Shown: positions 24,906-33,307 of the stretch, one piece after another
Position numbering within the stretch: position 1 is the stretch's first letter
Layout: each line of letters begins with the position of its first letter
DNA from: JANQOZ01 sp045106555
Lineage (GTDB): Bacteria > Pseudomonadota > Gammaproteobacteria > Xanthomonadales > SZUA-38
Assembly (NCBI GenBank): GCA_045106555.1
Contig: JBGCET010000026.1
Location: 89,692 to 153,691, forward strand
DNA: 64,000 bases
Direction: 5' to 3'
Program-made: the position numbers and the translations under genes
The notes under the pieces: generated by a model
What the model saw: only the letters and a program-made list of their open reading frames with translations
What the model was told of the DNA's origin: nothing
Databases searched by the model: none

Positions 24906-25458
24906 TGGCAGAGGGCACCGTGGCTTCCTGACAAAGCTGTTCGGCGGCGGCGGCCAGGTCGCTGAAGGTGGTGACGCCATCAAAGTCGTTGAGCTCACTG
25001 AGCGTCTGGGCGCCCTCACCGGTTCGCACCAGCATCGCCCGGGCGCCAACCGACTTGCTGGCTTCCAGGTCTTCCCGGGAATCGCCGATTACCGTCATCT
25101 TGTTGCAGGTAATGTCGTAACGTCCTTCAATTTCTCGCAGCAGGTTGACCTTGGGCTGGCGTTTGCCCCGGCCTTGGGCGTTGCCGCCGGAGGCAAAAAA
25201 GACGCCGTCGATTATTCCGCCCTGCTCGTGTACATCGCGCAGCATCAGTTCGTGAACGTCGTGCAGGGCTTCTACGGAGAGTTCCCCGCTGGTCAGGGCC
25301 TGTTGGTTGGTGGCAACCACCACACGGTAGCCTGCATGGTTGAGGCGCTGGATAGCGGAAATGGCGCCGGGAAAAGGCTTCCAGGTGGTGTTTCGCACCT
25401 TGTCCTTTTGAGTGGCGTCATTGAGCACGCCATCCCTTCCCAGCACCACCAGCTTCAT
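24898..25458 (-). CDS. GmhB-like HAD protein lacking catalytic residues
   Basis: By position (between glyS and plsC) and overall sequence this is the homologue of D-glycero-beta-D-manno-heptose-1,7-bisphosphate 7-phosphatase. It aligns through PFPGAISAIQRLNHAGYRVVVATNQ and the VIGDSREDLEAS block. However, the nucleophile Asp of the HAD motif (DRDG in active enzymes) is Gly7 here (LGRDG). The zinc-binding CPH...C-x-C loop is replaced by SGGNAQGRGKR, with no Cys. The catalytic Lys of C-R-K-P reads R-Q-P. The acid/base Asp9 and the GDS-x-x-D motif remain. It is probably not a phosphatase of the known type and could be a pseudoenzyme with a retained structural or regulatory role. The start overlaps glyS by 4 bases. 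Confidence 0.8.
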   Translation of the reverse strand: MKLVVLGRDGVLNDATQKDKVRNTTWKPFPGAISAIQRLNHAGYRVVVATNQQALTSGELSVEALHDVHELMLRDVHEQGGIIDGVFFASGGNAQGRGKRQPKVNLLREIEGRYDITCNKMTVIGDSREDLEASKSVGARAMLVRTGEGAQTLSELNDFDGVTTFSDLAAAAEQLCQEATVPSANV

Positions 25459-27545
25459 GAGGCCAGCTGGAGCATGGAGATGTCGGCCACGTCGTCGAAC
25501 GCCGCTTTTACCTGAGCCAGGGAGGCCAGCCGGTTGTCCTGAATAGCCGGGTCGTCAGCCATTACCATCACAGCATCAAAGTAGCTGTCGACGCTCGGTC
25601 TGAGGGTCGCCAGGGAAGACAACGCCTCGTCGTAGCGCCCGTCGCTTGCTGCCTGTTTGGCACTGGCGGCCACGGCCTGCAATGCATCAAACAGGGCATG
25701 TTCTGCAGCGTCTTCAAATCGTGCCGAGTCCACTTGAGGCAGGACGTCTTTTCCGGCTTTGCGCAGAAGATTGCCAATGCGCTTGTTGGCTGCTGCCAAT
25801 GCTGCAGCAGAAGGGTCGCTGGAGAATGTCTGCAGAGCCATCACCCGATGATGAAAGTCCAACGGCTTGTCCGGTCTGCGCGCCCATACCGCCTCGAACA
25901 CATCGCCTTTGATGCCCTGATCAGCGTAGTACGCGCGCAGACGATCCATGATGAAGCTCTCAACATCCGCCGCCGATTCTGGCGCTTTGCTAACCCAGGG
26001 AATGACGCCCTTGAGGGCCTGCTCAATCAACGCGGGCAGGGAAAGATCCAGCTCGCCTTCAATCAACAACCGAATGAGTCCGAGGGCGTTGCGGCGCAGT
26101 GCAAATGGATCGCGGCTTCCGCTGGGCTTCAGGCCCGCAGCGAAAATACCGCATAGGGTATCCAGCCGTTCCGCCAATGCCAGAACCTGACCGGCACCAG
26201 GGGGCGGCAGGTCATCGCCGGCGAAGCGCGGCAGATAGTGGCTTTCGATAGCTTCGCTAACGTCTGCCGGATGGCCTTGGGCAGCGGCATAGTATCGACC
26301 CATGGTGCCCTGCAGATCCGGAAATTCACCCACCATGTGGGTTAGCAGGTCGGTCTTGGCCAAAGCGGCGGCCGCCATCACTGGCGCGGCTTCGAGGCCC
26401 AACGCCTCGCTCAGGAATTCGGCCAAAGCCTTCACTCTGGTGACCTTGTCCCACTGACTGCCCAGCGTCTTCTGATACACCATGGTGTCCAGCGTTTTCT
26501 GGTGCGCGGTGAGCGGAGTTTTTAAGTCGGTTTCCCAGAAGAACTGCGCGTCCGCCAGCCGCGGTGTTATCACGCGTTCATATCCTTTCACCACTTGGGC
26601 CGGGTCCTGGCTTTTGATGTTAGCTACACCCACAAACCGCGCCGTGAGCTCCCCAGCGCCGTTGCGCACAGGAAAAAAGCGCAGGTGGGACTGCATACTC
26701 GAGACCAGCGCTTCTGCCGGAACCGCCAGGAAGTCGGTCGAGAAATTCCCGACCATGGCTACAGGCCATTCCACCAGGTTGGCCACCTCATCCAGCAACG
26801 CGGCGTCCATTTGTACCTGGTCTGGCGCGGCAATGGCGTCGGCTACTTGGGAGCGAACGGCTTCCAGGCGTTTGGCGGGGTCGACCATCACGTGGGCCGC
26901 TTCCATCACGTCGGGATACTCGTCCGGATGGTTGATGGTTACCGGATCCGGATGGTGAAAACGGTGGCCGAAAGTGGTGTTGCCAAACGCTTGATCAAAC
27001 AACGTGCCGGCCAGGGGCTCGCTGCCATAGAGCGCAACAATACTCTGCACGGGCCGCACAAAATTGTGTTCGGTGCTGCCCCAGCGCATGGGCTTGGGAA
27101 TAGGCAGTTTGCCCAGTGCGCGTTCCAGCATGGGCTGGATTAATTCGCTTAGCGGCTGGCCGGCAACGGTTCGCTGCAGCGCCAGGCGCACGCCCTTATC
27201 GGTTTCCCGGCGTTCCAGGTCGGCCACTTCCACGCCGCAGGATTTGGCGAAACCCGTCGCGGCGGGTTTGGGTTGTCCATCGTCGTCAAAGGCAGCGGCC
27301 ACCGCCGGGCCCAGGCGGTCCTCCACTCGGTCGGGCTGGCCGCTCAGCACGTCGCTCTGGCGCAGGGCCAGTCGACGAGGGCTGTTGAATATCTCTGCGG
27401 CTGCGGCATTTTTGTCCAGAAGTCCCGCGCTGCGCAGTTCTTCTGTCATGGCGTTGGCAAAGGCTTTGCTCAGTTTTCCAAGGGCCTTGGGCGGCAGTTC
27501 TTCACAGCCAATTTCCAGCAGCAGCGTATCGGTCTGATCGGTCAT
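25455..27545 (-). CDS. glyS: glycyl-tRNA synthetase beta subunit
   Basis: A 696-residue beta chain of the tetrameric (alpha2beta2) bacterial glycyl-tRNA synthetase, which charges tRNA-Gly in the cytosol. It opens with LLLEIGCEELPPKAL, the hallmark N-terminus. The SNPRRLAL-like FNSPRRLALR, MRWGSTEHNFVRPVQSIVALYG, LTHMVGEFPDLQGTMGRYYA and DPFALRRNALGLIRLL segments follow in order. An anticodon-binding DALR-like C-terminal domain closes the chain. The length fits the family (about 690). The ATG overlaps the glyQ stop by one base, and its own stop overlaps the gmhB-like gene by 4 bases. Confidence 0.96.
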   Translation of the reverse strand: MTDQTDTLLLEIGCEELPPKALGKLSKAFANAMTEELRSAGLLDKNAAAAEIFNSPRRLALRQSDVLSGQPDRVEDRLGPAVAAAFDDDGQPKPAATGFAKSCGVEVADLERRETDKGVRLALQRTVAGQPLSELIQPMLERALGKLPIPKPMRWGSTEHNFVRPVQSIVALYGSEPLAGTLFDQAFGNTTFGHRFHHPDPVTINHPDEYPDVMEAAHVMVDPAKRLEAVRSQVADAIAAPDQVQMDAALLDEVANLVEWPVAMVGNFSTDFLAVPAEALVSSMQSHLRFFPVRNGAGELTARFVGVANIKSQDPAQVVKGYERVITPRLADAQFFWETDLKTPLTAHQKTLDTMVYQKTLGSQWDKVTRVKALAEFLSEALGLEAAPVMAAAALAKTDLLTHMVGEFPDLQGTMGRYYAAAQGHPADVSEAIESHYLPRFAGDDLPPPGAGQVLALAERLDTLCGIFAAGLKPSGSRDPFALRRNALGLIRLLIEGELDLSLPALIEQALKGVIPWVSKAPESAADVESFIMDRLRAYYADQGIKGDVFEAVWARRPDKPLDFHHRVMALQTFSSDPSAAALAAANKRIGNLLRKAGKDVLPQVDSARFEDAAEHALFDALQAVAASAKQAASDGRYDEALSSLATLRPSVDSYFDAVMVMADDPAIQDNRLASLAQVKAAFDDVADISMLQLAS

Positions 27546-28471
27546 CAGCTGGCCACCTTGCGCGCAGCAGGCTGATCGCCCAGGGCCGGAAAGCCCAACG
27601 CCTCACGGCTTTGGTAATAGGCCTCAGCCACCCCTTTGGCCATGTCTCGCACTCGCAGAATAAAGCGCTGACGCTCAGTCACCGAGATGGCGTTGCGCGC
27701 GTCCAGCAGGTTGAATCCGTGGGAGGCTTTAAGTACCTGCTCATAAGCCGGCAGCGGCAGCCCAGCTTCCAGCAGTTCGCCGCAAACCTTCTCGCACTGA
27801 TCAAACTGACCAAACAGGGAGGCAACGTCGGCGTGCTCAAAATTGTAGGTGGACTGCTCCACCTCGTTTTGGTGAAACACCTCGCCGTAGGTGACGACTC
27901 GGTCGCCGCTGTGGGTCCACACCAGGTCGTAGACGTTGTCGATGTCCTGCAGATACATGGCCAGGCGTTCCAGGCCATAGGTAATCTCGCCGGTGACCGG
28001 TTTGCAGTCCAGCCCGCCGGTTTGCTGGAAGTAGGTGAACTGGGTCACTTCCATGCCGTTGAGCCACACCTCCCAGCCCAGACCCCAGGCACCCAGCGTG
28101 GGCGACTCCCAGTTGTCTTCCACAAAGCGAATGTCGTGCACCAGGGGATCAATACCCACCGCCTTCAGCGATTGCAGATAAAGGTCCTGTATATCCAGCG
28201 GCGAAGGCTTAATCACCACCTGATACTGGTAGTAGTGCTGCAGCCGGTTGGGGTTCTCGCCATAGCGACCGTCCGTCGGGCGTCGACACGGCTGCACATA
28301 AGCAGCAGACCAGGGCTCAGGCCCAATGGAGCGTAGGAAAGTGGCGGGGTGAAACGTCCCGGCGCCAACCTCGGTATCCAGGGGTTGAATCAACACGCAG
28401 CCCTGGTCGGCCCAAAACTGGTTGAGTTGGCTGATAAACGACTGAAAGGTGGAAGCGGTGGGCATGTCCAA
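27545..28471 (-). CDS. glyQ: glycyl-tRNA synthetase alpha subunit
   Basis: The 308-residue catalytic chain of the alpha2beta2 glycyl-tRNA synthetase carries the class II motifs. FQSFISQLNQFWADQGCVLIQPLD and EVGAGTFHPATFLRSIGPEPW lie near the N-terminus, followed by AYVQPCRRPTDGRYGENPNRLQHYYQ and the LGWEVWLNGMEVTQFTYFQQ region. It is co-transcribed with glyS. The start may be Met1 at 28471 or Met3; the difference is two residues. It diverges from the GspE-family ATPase, with about 100 bp between. Confidence 0.96.
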   Translation of the reverse strand: MDMPTASTFQSFISQLNQFWADQGCVLIQPLDTEVGAGTFHPATFLRSIGPEPWSAAYVQPCRRPTDGRYGENPNRLQHYYQYQVVIKPSPLDIQDLYLQSLKAVGIDPLVHDIRFVEDNWESPTLGAWGLGWEVWLNGMEVTQFTYFQQTGGLDCKPVTGEITYGLERLAMYLQDIDNVYDLVWTHSGDRVVTYGEVFHQNEVEQSTYNFEHADVASLFGQFDQCEKVCGELLEAGLPLPAYEQVLKASHGFNLLDARNAISVTERQRFILRVRDMAKGVAEAYYQSREALGFPALGDQPAARKVAS

Positions 28472-28572
28472 AAACCATCAAAAATTCGCCGCGCAGTATA
28501 ACCGTTATACTCCAGTTTCCGGGTAAAAGGCGGCTGTTTCATCATGATAACGGGCAAAAAAAGGGCTGACCC

Positions 28573-30402
28573 ATGAGTGCGTTCACCCGCGGCCAGGCCT
28601 TGTCGTTGGAAGAAGTGCTCAGCGTACTGGTGTCTGACGGCATGCTGTTGCAGACCGACGCCAACCTGATTAAGGGCCAGGCCTCCCGAGATGGCCGCGT
28701 TCTTTTGCACCCGTTAGTCGCGTTGGCTAACCAGAAACTGGCCCATGCCCAGCACCCTGAACGCACCTTGACCCTTGAGTCACTGACCGATTGGCTGGCA
28801 GGCGTTTCCGGTCTGGAGCACTACCACATCGACCCCATGGAAGTGGATGTGGATGCAGTAACCTCCATCGTGTCGCAGACCTATGCTCAACGTTATCGAA
28901 TCCTGCCGGTGGAAGTGGGTGACGACGAGCTGATCATCGCCACCTCCGAGCCGTTTGATCTGGCGTGGGTGGAAGACCTCAATCAAATTGTCAAAAAAGA
29001 CCTGAAAGTAGTGGTTGCCAGCCCGCTGGATATCAATCGCTTTCTGGTGGAGTTCTACGGCGTGTCGCGCTCGGTTCAGGGGGCGGAAGATTCTCGCCTG
29101 CGCAGCGACGGCGACAAGGTGCTGAACTTTGAGCAACTGCTGGAGCTGGGCCAGGCCGGCCAGCTTTCCGCGGACGATCAACATGTGGTGGTGATTGTGG
29201 ACTGGCTGCTGCAGTACGCGTTTGAGCAGCGGGCCTCCGACATTCATTTGGAACCCCGGCGAGAGCGCAGCAACGTGCGCTTTCGCATCGACGGGCATCT
29301 ACATCAGGTGTATCAGCTGCCCACACCGGTAATGTCGGCGGTCACCTCCCGGATCAAAATTCTCGGCCGGATGGACCTCGCGGAAAAGCGCAGGCCCCAA
29401 GACGGACGAATCAAAACCCGCAGCCCCTCCGGTCAGGAAATCGAGCTACGACTGTCCACCATGCCCACCGCTTTCGGCGAAAAATGCGTGATGCGGATTT
29501 TCGATCCGGACGTGGCTACAAGAAACTTTGACCAGCTGGGCTTTACCGAACACGAAACCCGCGTGTGGCGCCAGATGGTGGAACGCCCCCACGGCATCGT
29601 TCTGGTAACTGGCCCCACGGGCTCGGGTAAGACCACTACCCTTTATTCAACGCTCAGACATCTGGCTCGCCCCGACATTAACGTGTGCACGGTGGAAGAC
29701 CCCATCGAAATGGTGTCGCCCGAATTTAACCAGATGCAGGTGCAATCATCGATTGGGGTAGATTTTGCCGCCGGCGTTCGCACCCTGCTGCGACAGGACC
29801 CGGACATCATCATGGTGGGCGAGATCCGCGATCTGCAAACCGCCCAAATGGCCATCCAGGCCTCCCTCACCGGCCACCTGGTGTTATCCACCCTGCACAC
29901 CAACGATGCCCCCACCGCCATCATCCGCCTGCTTGACCTGGGCGTGCCCCACTACCTGCTGCGCGGATCGTTGTGTGGTGTGGTGGCTCAGCGGCTGGTC
30001 CGAACCCTATGCCCCCACTGCCGCCAGGCCGGCCCATTAAGCGAACCCACCTGGCGTAGCCTAACGGGCCAATGGAAAATGACCCAACCCGATTCCATCA
30101 ACGAACCGGTGGGCTGTAACGAATGTCGCAACACAGGTTACCGAGGCAGAACGGCCATCTACGAGATGCTGAACATCGACGATGCTATCTCCCAGGTCAT
30201 TGCGCCGGACGTTAACCAACTGGCCTTAACCCGCCTGGCCCACCGCCGCGGCATGCGCCCCTTAAGAGTGTCCGCTGCCCGAAAAGTCGCCGCCGGCCTG
30301 ACCACCGTTGCCGAATGCCTGCGCGTAATCCCCCCCAGTATCGAGGGCCCAGGCCCCAAAGAAGTGACCGAATCTAAGGCACCCTCCGCCAACGAAGGCT
30401 AG
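28573..30402 (+). CDS. GspE/PulE/PilB-family secretion or pilus ATPase
   Basis: The 609-residue hexameric traffic ATPase has an N-terminal MshEN/GspE-N-like region (about 1-170). The core domain contains QRASDIHLEPRRE, Walker A GPTGSGKTT near residue 348, the Asp box TVEDPIE, Walker B LRQDPDIIMVGEIRD and the His box LTGHLVLSTLHTNDA. A tetracysteine zinc site follows (C-P-H-C near 478 and C-N-E-C near 513), as in type II secretion and type IV pilus assembly ATPases. No other pilus or secretion gene is nearby, so whether it serves type II secretion, type IV pili or another machine cannot be told from the window. Confidence 0.87.
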   Translation: MSAFTRGQALSLEEVLSVLVSDGMLLQTDANLIKGQASRDGRVLLHPLVALANQKLAHAQHPERTLTLESLTDWLAGVSGLEHYHIDPMEVDVDAVTSIVSQTYAQRYRILPVEVGDDELIIATSEPFDLAWVEDLNQIVKKDLKVVVASPLDINRFLVEFYGVSRSVQGAEDSRLRSDGDKVLNFEQLLELGQAGQLSADDQHVVVIVDWLLQYAFEQRASDIHLEPRRERSNVRFRIDGHLHQVYQLPTPVMSAVTSRIKILGRMDLAEKRRPQDGRIKTRSPSGQEIELRLSTMPTAFGEKCVMRIFDPDVATRNFDQLGFTEHETRVWRQMVERPHGIVLVTGPTGSGKTTTLYSTLRHLARPDINVCTVEDPIEMVSPEFNQMQVQSSIGVDFAAGVRTLLRQDPDIIMVGEIRDLQTAQMAIQASLTGHLVLSTLHTNDAPTAIIRLLDLGVPHYLLRGSLCGVVAQRLVRTLCPHCRQAGPLSEPTWRSLTGQWKMTQPDSINEPVGCNECRNTGYRGRTAIYEMLNIDDAISQVIAPDVNQLALTRLAHRRGMRPLRVSAARKVAAGLTTVAECLRVIPPSIEGPGPKEVTESKAPSANEG

Positions 30403-30470
30403 CCACCCCCGTCTTCGCTTACCCAGCGATCAGCCTGACATCCAACCTTCCGGCCTACGGAAATTTTCAA

Positions 30471-30512
30471 CTCAGGTCGAGCGCCCATGGATGGGTTCAC
30501 AGCGACCCTGAG
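30471..30512. terminator. candidate bidirectional hairpin between convergent genes
   Basis: Between the convergent ATPase and tatC genes, CTCAGG-TCG (30471-30479) can pair with CGA-C-CCTGAG (30503-30512). Inside this is a smaller stem CCCAT/ATGGG. There is no T-run on either strand, so a terminator role is only suggested by position. Confidence 0.35.
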
Positions 30513-30598
30513 CACGAGGGGTTAAGTCCTTAGCATCCGACAACGAAGCCAGCAGATTCGAACTTCAGGAATTCACCGAAGAACTCAGTTGAAGAAAC

Positions 30599-31393
30599 TC
30601 AGGCTTCGCCCTCAACCTCGTCGTCGGTAAGCGTGCGCCCCTTCAGCAACATCTTAGAAAAGATAATGCCCAGCTCATAAAGCACCCACATGGGCAGCGC
30701 CAGCAGGGTCTGCGAAATAATGTCAGGCGGAGTCAGCAGCATGCCCGCCACAAACGCCCCCACAATCACGTATGGCCGTTTTTCGTGCAGAGCCTCCGGG
30801 GTGGTAACCCCCAGAGCCAACAGGATAAAAACCACGATGGGGACTTCAAATGCCAGGCCAAAAGCAAAAAAGATCAGCAACAGGAAGTTGAGATAGTGGG
30901 CAATGTCCGGCATGAAGGTGACGCCTTCCGGAGTTACAGCGTTAAAGAAGGCGAAGATCAGCGGGAAAACCACAAAGTAGGCAAAGGCGCAGCCCAGGTA
31001 AAACAGGCCGCAGCTGGAAATCAGGATGGGGACGGCAATCCGTTTTTCGTGGCCGTAAAGACCGGGGGCGACAAAGGACCAGAGCTGGAAGATGATCACC
31101 GGCATGGCGAGAAATACGCCTGTCAGTAAGGTCATCTTAAACGGCGTCAGGAACGGAGAAGCCACCTCTACCGCCACCATGGTGACGCCTTCGGGCAGCT
31201 CGTTCAGCAGCGGCGCGGCCAGAAAATTATAGATGTCCCGGGAAAACGGGAGAAGGCACAGCGTGACGCCCACCACGGCGATCACCGCCCACATGACCCG
31301 TTGGCGAAGTTCTACCAGATGGGAAATGAAACTCTGTTCGTTGTCGCCCGGAACGCCTTCCTCGGGGCCAGACTCATCGTCAGGCGCGCTCAT
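30599..31393 (-). CDS. tatC: Sec-independent protein translocase TatC
   Basis: A 264-residue inner-membrane core subunit of the twin-arginine translocase, which receives folded proteins with an RR signal peptide. It carries the family signature SFISHLVELRQRVMWA at its N-terminus. Six hydrophobic segments, the PLYGHEKR-like PGLYGHEKRIAVPI loop and the conserved Glu in FGLAFEVPIV are also present. It starts four bases inside tatB and ends the tatABC operon. Confidence 0.95.
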   Translation of the reverse strand: MSAPDDESGPEEGVPGDNEQSFISHLVELRQRVMWAVIAVVGVTLCLLPFSRDIYNFLAAPLLNELPEGVTMVAVEVASPFLTPFKMTLLTGVFLAMPVIIFQLWSFVAPGLYGHEKRIAVPILISSCGLFYLGCAFAYFVVFPLIFAFFNAVTPEGVTFMPDIAHYLNFLLLIFFAFGLAFEVPIVVFILLALGVTTPEALHEKRPYVIVGAFVAGMLLTPPDIISQTLLALPMWVLYELGIIFSKMLLKGRTLTDDEVEGEA

Positions 31394-31776
31394 GACTTGG
31401 TGCTGGCGTCAGTGTTTGGGTCGTCGGCCACAGTATCGGTGTCGTCATTGTCCTGCGCCGGATCTGGGTCTTCTGTGGCGTCGGGAGCATCGTTGAAATT
31501 GATGGTGTCGCTGGCGCTCTTTTTTAGCGATTCCATCTCGCTCATGGGTTCAGCCATGGCCGCCTTGAATTCTTCAGCGGGTTTCTGCATTGCCTCCTTG
31601 AACTCATCAGCAGCAAGTTCGGCAGCGATCTCGGAGCGAACACCTGCCCAGGTAGTGCGGGCCTTTCGGATGTAGCCGCCCACGACCCGAGCCACACCAG
31701 GCAGCCGCTCGGGGCCAAGCACCAGCAGGCCAATCACGCCGATAACCGACAGCTCCCAAAATCCAATGTCAAACAT
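31390..31776 (-). CDS. tatB: Sec-independent protein translocase TatB
   Basis: The 128-residue protein has the TatB N-terminus MFDIGFWELSVIGVIGLLVLGPERLP, split here between the short membrane helix and the G-P-E-R hinge. An amphipathic helix and a long acidic C-terminal tail follow. It binds the Tat signal peptide with TatC. FD at positions 2-3 and the GPERLP hinge distinguish it from TatA. It lies 27 bp after tatA and overlaps tatC by 4 bases. Confidence 0.93.
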   Translation of the reverse strand: MFDIGFWELSVIGVIGLLVLGPERLPGVARVVGGYIRKARTTWAGVRSEIAAELAADEFKEAMQKPAEEFKAAMAEPMSEMESLKKSASDTINFNDAPDATEDPDPAQDNDDTDTVADDPNTDASTKS

Positions 31777-31803
31777 GGCTTAGCGGTGTATCAAACGGCG
31801 GGG

Positions 31804-32031
31804 TCAGGAAGACCCGGTTTTTTCATTGGATTCGCTGACGCTTTCGCTGTTCATGGGCTCCGGCGGATCGGCTTCGAGTTTTTCCGGCTCGTCCTCCGTC
31901 ATCCCTTTGCGAAACCCTTTGATAGCGCTGCCCAGGTCGCTGCCCATATTGCGCAGCTTCTTGGTGCCAAACAGCATCATCACAATGACCAGAACGATCA
32001 ACAGTTGCCAAATACTGATTCCACCTAACAT
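31804..32031 (-). CDS. tatA: Sec-independent protein translocase TatA
   Basis: The 75-residue pore-forming subunit has the membrane helix ISIWQLLIVLVIVMMLFG, followed by the FGTKKLRNMGSDLGSAIKGF hinge and amphipathic helix and an acidic tail. It is the first gene of tatABC. Upstream, 32032-32195 holds no gene and presumably contains the operon promoter. Confidence 0.93.
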   Translation of the reverse strand: MLGGISIWQLLIVLVIVMMLFGTKKLRNMGSDLGSAIKGFRKGMTEDEPEKLEADPPEPMNSESVSESNEKTGSS

Positions 32032-32195
32032 GACTTACCTCATTACGTGAGCGCTGCCCGAAAGCAGCTTTCCAGCCGACCATTGTGCATGATCGTCAAT
32101 GACTTGGGAATGTATCTTAAGACAGGCGGTGGCTTAACTTATGTGAACAAATGCATGCGCTGGCGCGTGGGGACCCTGATTGTTGGGCTTACGGC

Positions 32196-33119
32196 TTATT
32201 GCTTGCGACGAGTGATCGACTGACCGCCAAGGTAAGCGGGGGTGACCGCCATCAATAAAATCATTAGCAGCAAGGCCCACTGGGACAGGGTCGGGATCGG
32301 TTCACCGGGCTGGGGCGTTCCGGTGATGCAGCCGTTTGGCGGCGCAACGGCCAGGGACTCAATGCCTGGGCGGGTTTCCGCCGTTTCCTGCGCTTCAACG
32401 GTGTTCAGGTTAATCCGCAGAACTTTGCCCGGCAGAAACTCGAAGGTGTCCGGGCGGGTGCCATCCAGAACGGCCCAAAGGGTTCCGTTGGCGTCAAATG
32501 CCAGCCCCGCGTCGCTAATTTCAAAGCCCTGTATCTGACCGATCAGGGTAGACCTGCCGGCCTGCGTATCAATATCGTAGAGTCTTCCACCGGACGCCAG
32601 CGCGACGGTACGATTGGCGTAATGGGCGATAGCTGTCATCGGATGCTCCAGACCGCCGCTGCTCCCAACAACCCGTGCCTGACCCGTCGTGACGTCAATC
32701 TCGTACAAAGATTGGGTTTCTTCAGCAACCAACAGGAGCCGGTTGTCGCAGGTGAACGTCATACCGAAGTCGAGATTGGAGGCGGTGGAAAAGCCAAGAT
32801 TGGGTCGCCGATTGCCAACAGGCAAGGCACTGACGGTCTCAGGATTGATCACGAAAACGGCTTTGGTGGCATTGTCGACGGCGTAAAGGGTGCCGTCAGG
32901 GCCAAAGGCAAGCCCCTCCACGTCTTCGAGACTGGTGGGTAGCGGGCCGATAAATTCCGTGTTGCCGGTGAACAGATTGACACGCAAAAGCTGATCAGCG
33001 TCAAACTCGTCATCGGAGTTCACCGCATAACCAAAATTCTGCGCAACCGCTGTTGGCGCGAGCGTGGCACAGGCCAGCAAAGCAGCAACAACAATGGCAA
33101 TGTACCTGTCACGGACCAT
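32196..33119 (-). CDS. IPTL-CTERM sorting-domain protein, NHL/propeller-like
   Basis: An exported protein of about 307 residues. It has a signal peptide (YIAIVVAALLACATLAPTAVA) and a beta-propeller-like body with repeated L(Y/A)xxDxxTG blocks (LYEIDVTTGQARVV, LYDIDTQAGRSTLI). The C-terminus is PIPTLSQWALLLMILLMA, a short Gly/Ile stretch and RRKQ, the tripartite IPTL-CTERM signal: the IPTLSxW motif, a membrane helix and a basic tail. Proteins with this tail are thought to be processed or anchored by a dedicated sorting system; no such enzyme is seen in the window. The start is ATG 33119; a Met 54 bp upstream adds residues ahead of the signal peptide. Confidence 0.8.
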   Translation of the reverse strand: MVRDRYIAIVVAALLACATLAPTAVAQNFGYAVNSDDEFDADQLLRVNLFTGNTEFIGPLPTSLEDVEGLAFGPDGTLYAVDNATKAVFVINPETVSALPVGNRRPNLGFSTASNLDFGMTFTCDNRLLLVAEETQSLYEIDVTTGQARVVGSSGGLEHPMTAIAHYANRTVALASGGRLYDIDTQAGRSTLIGQIQGFEISDAGLAFDANGTLWAVLDGTRPDTFEFLPGKVLRINLNTVEAQETAETRPGIESLAVAPPNGCITGTPQPGEPIPTLSQWALLLMILLMAVTPAYLGGQSITRRKQ

Positions 33120-33307
33120 TGCTTCTAACTTCACACCAGTTGTTTTAAGGTATCGTCCTGATGCTGTCTTCACTCAGCATCACTTCCGGAACTTAGCAGA
33201 TTTTGCCGGCAGATCATAGCGTTAGCGGTTTCTCCGGGTGCCCAGGCAAGCGAATGCTTGTGGGCTGCTCCTGCAGTGAAGCCGCTTTTTAGGACACCAT
33301 ATATAGT

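Noticed and set aside
27611..28336. 241-residue open frame on the plus strand opposite glyQ
   Set aside because: It is a shadow of glyQ, a certain gene; the translation has no domain-like pattern and reflects GC-rich codon use on the other strand.
33296..33307. TATATAGT-like -10 element directly before the hemH start
   Set aside because: It abuts the GTG start codon, has no good -35 at 17 bp, and would start transcription inside the gene. It is noted only as a doubt about the start.
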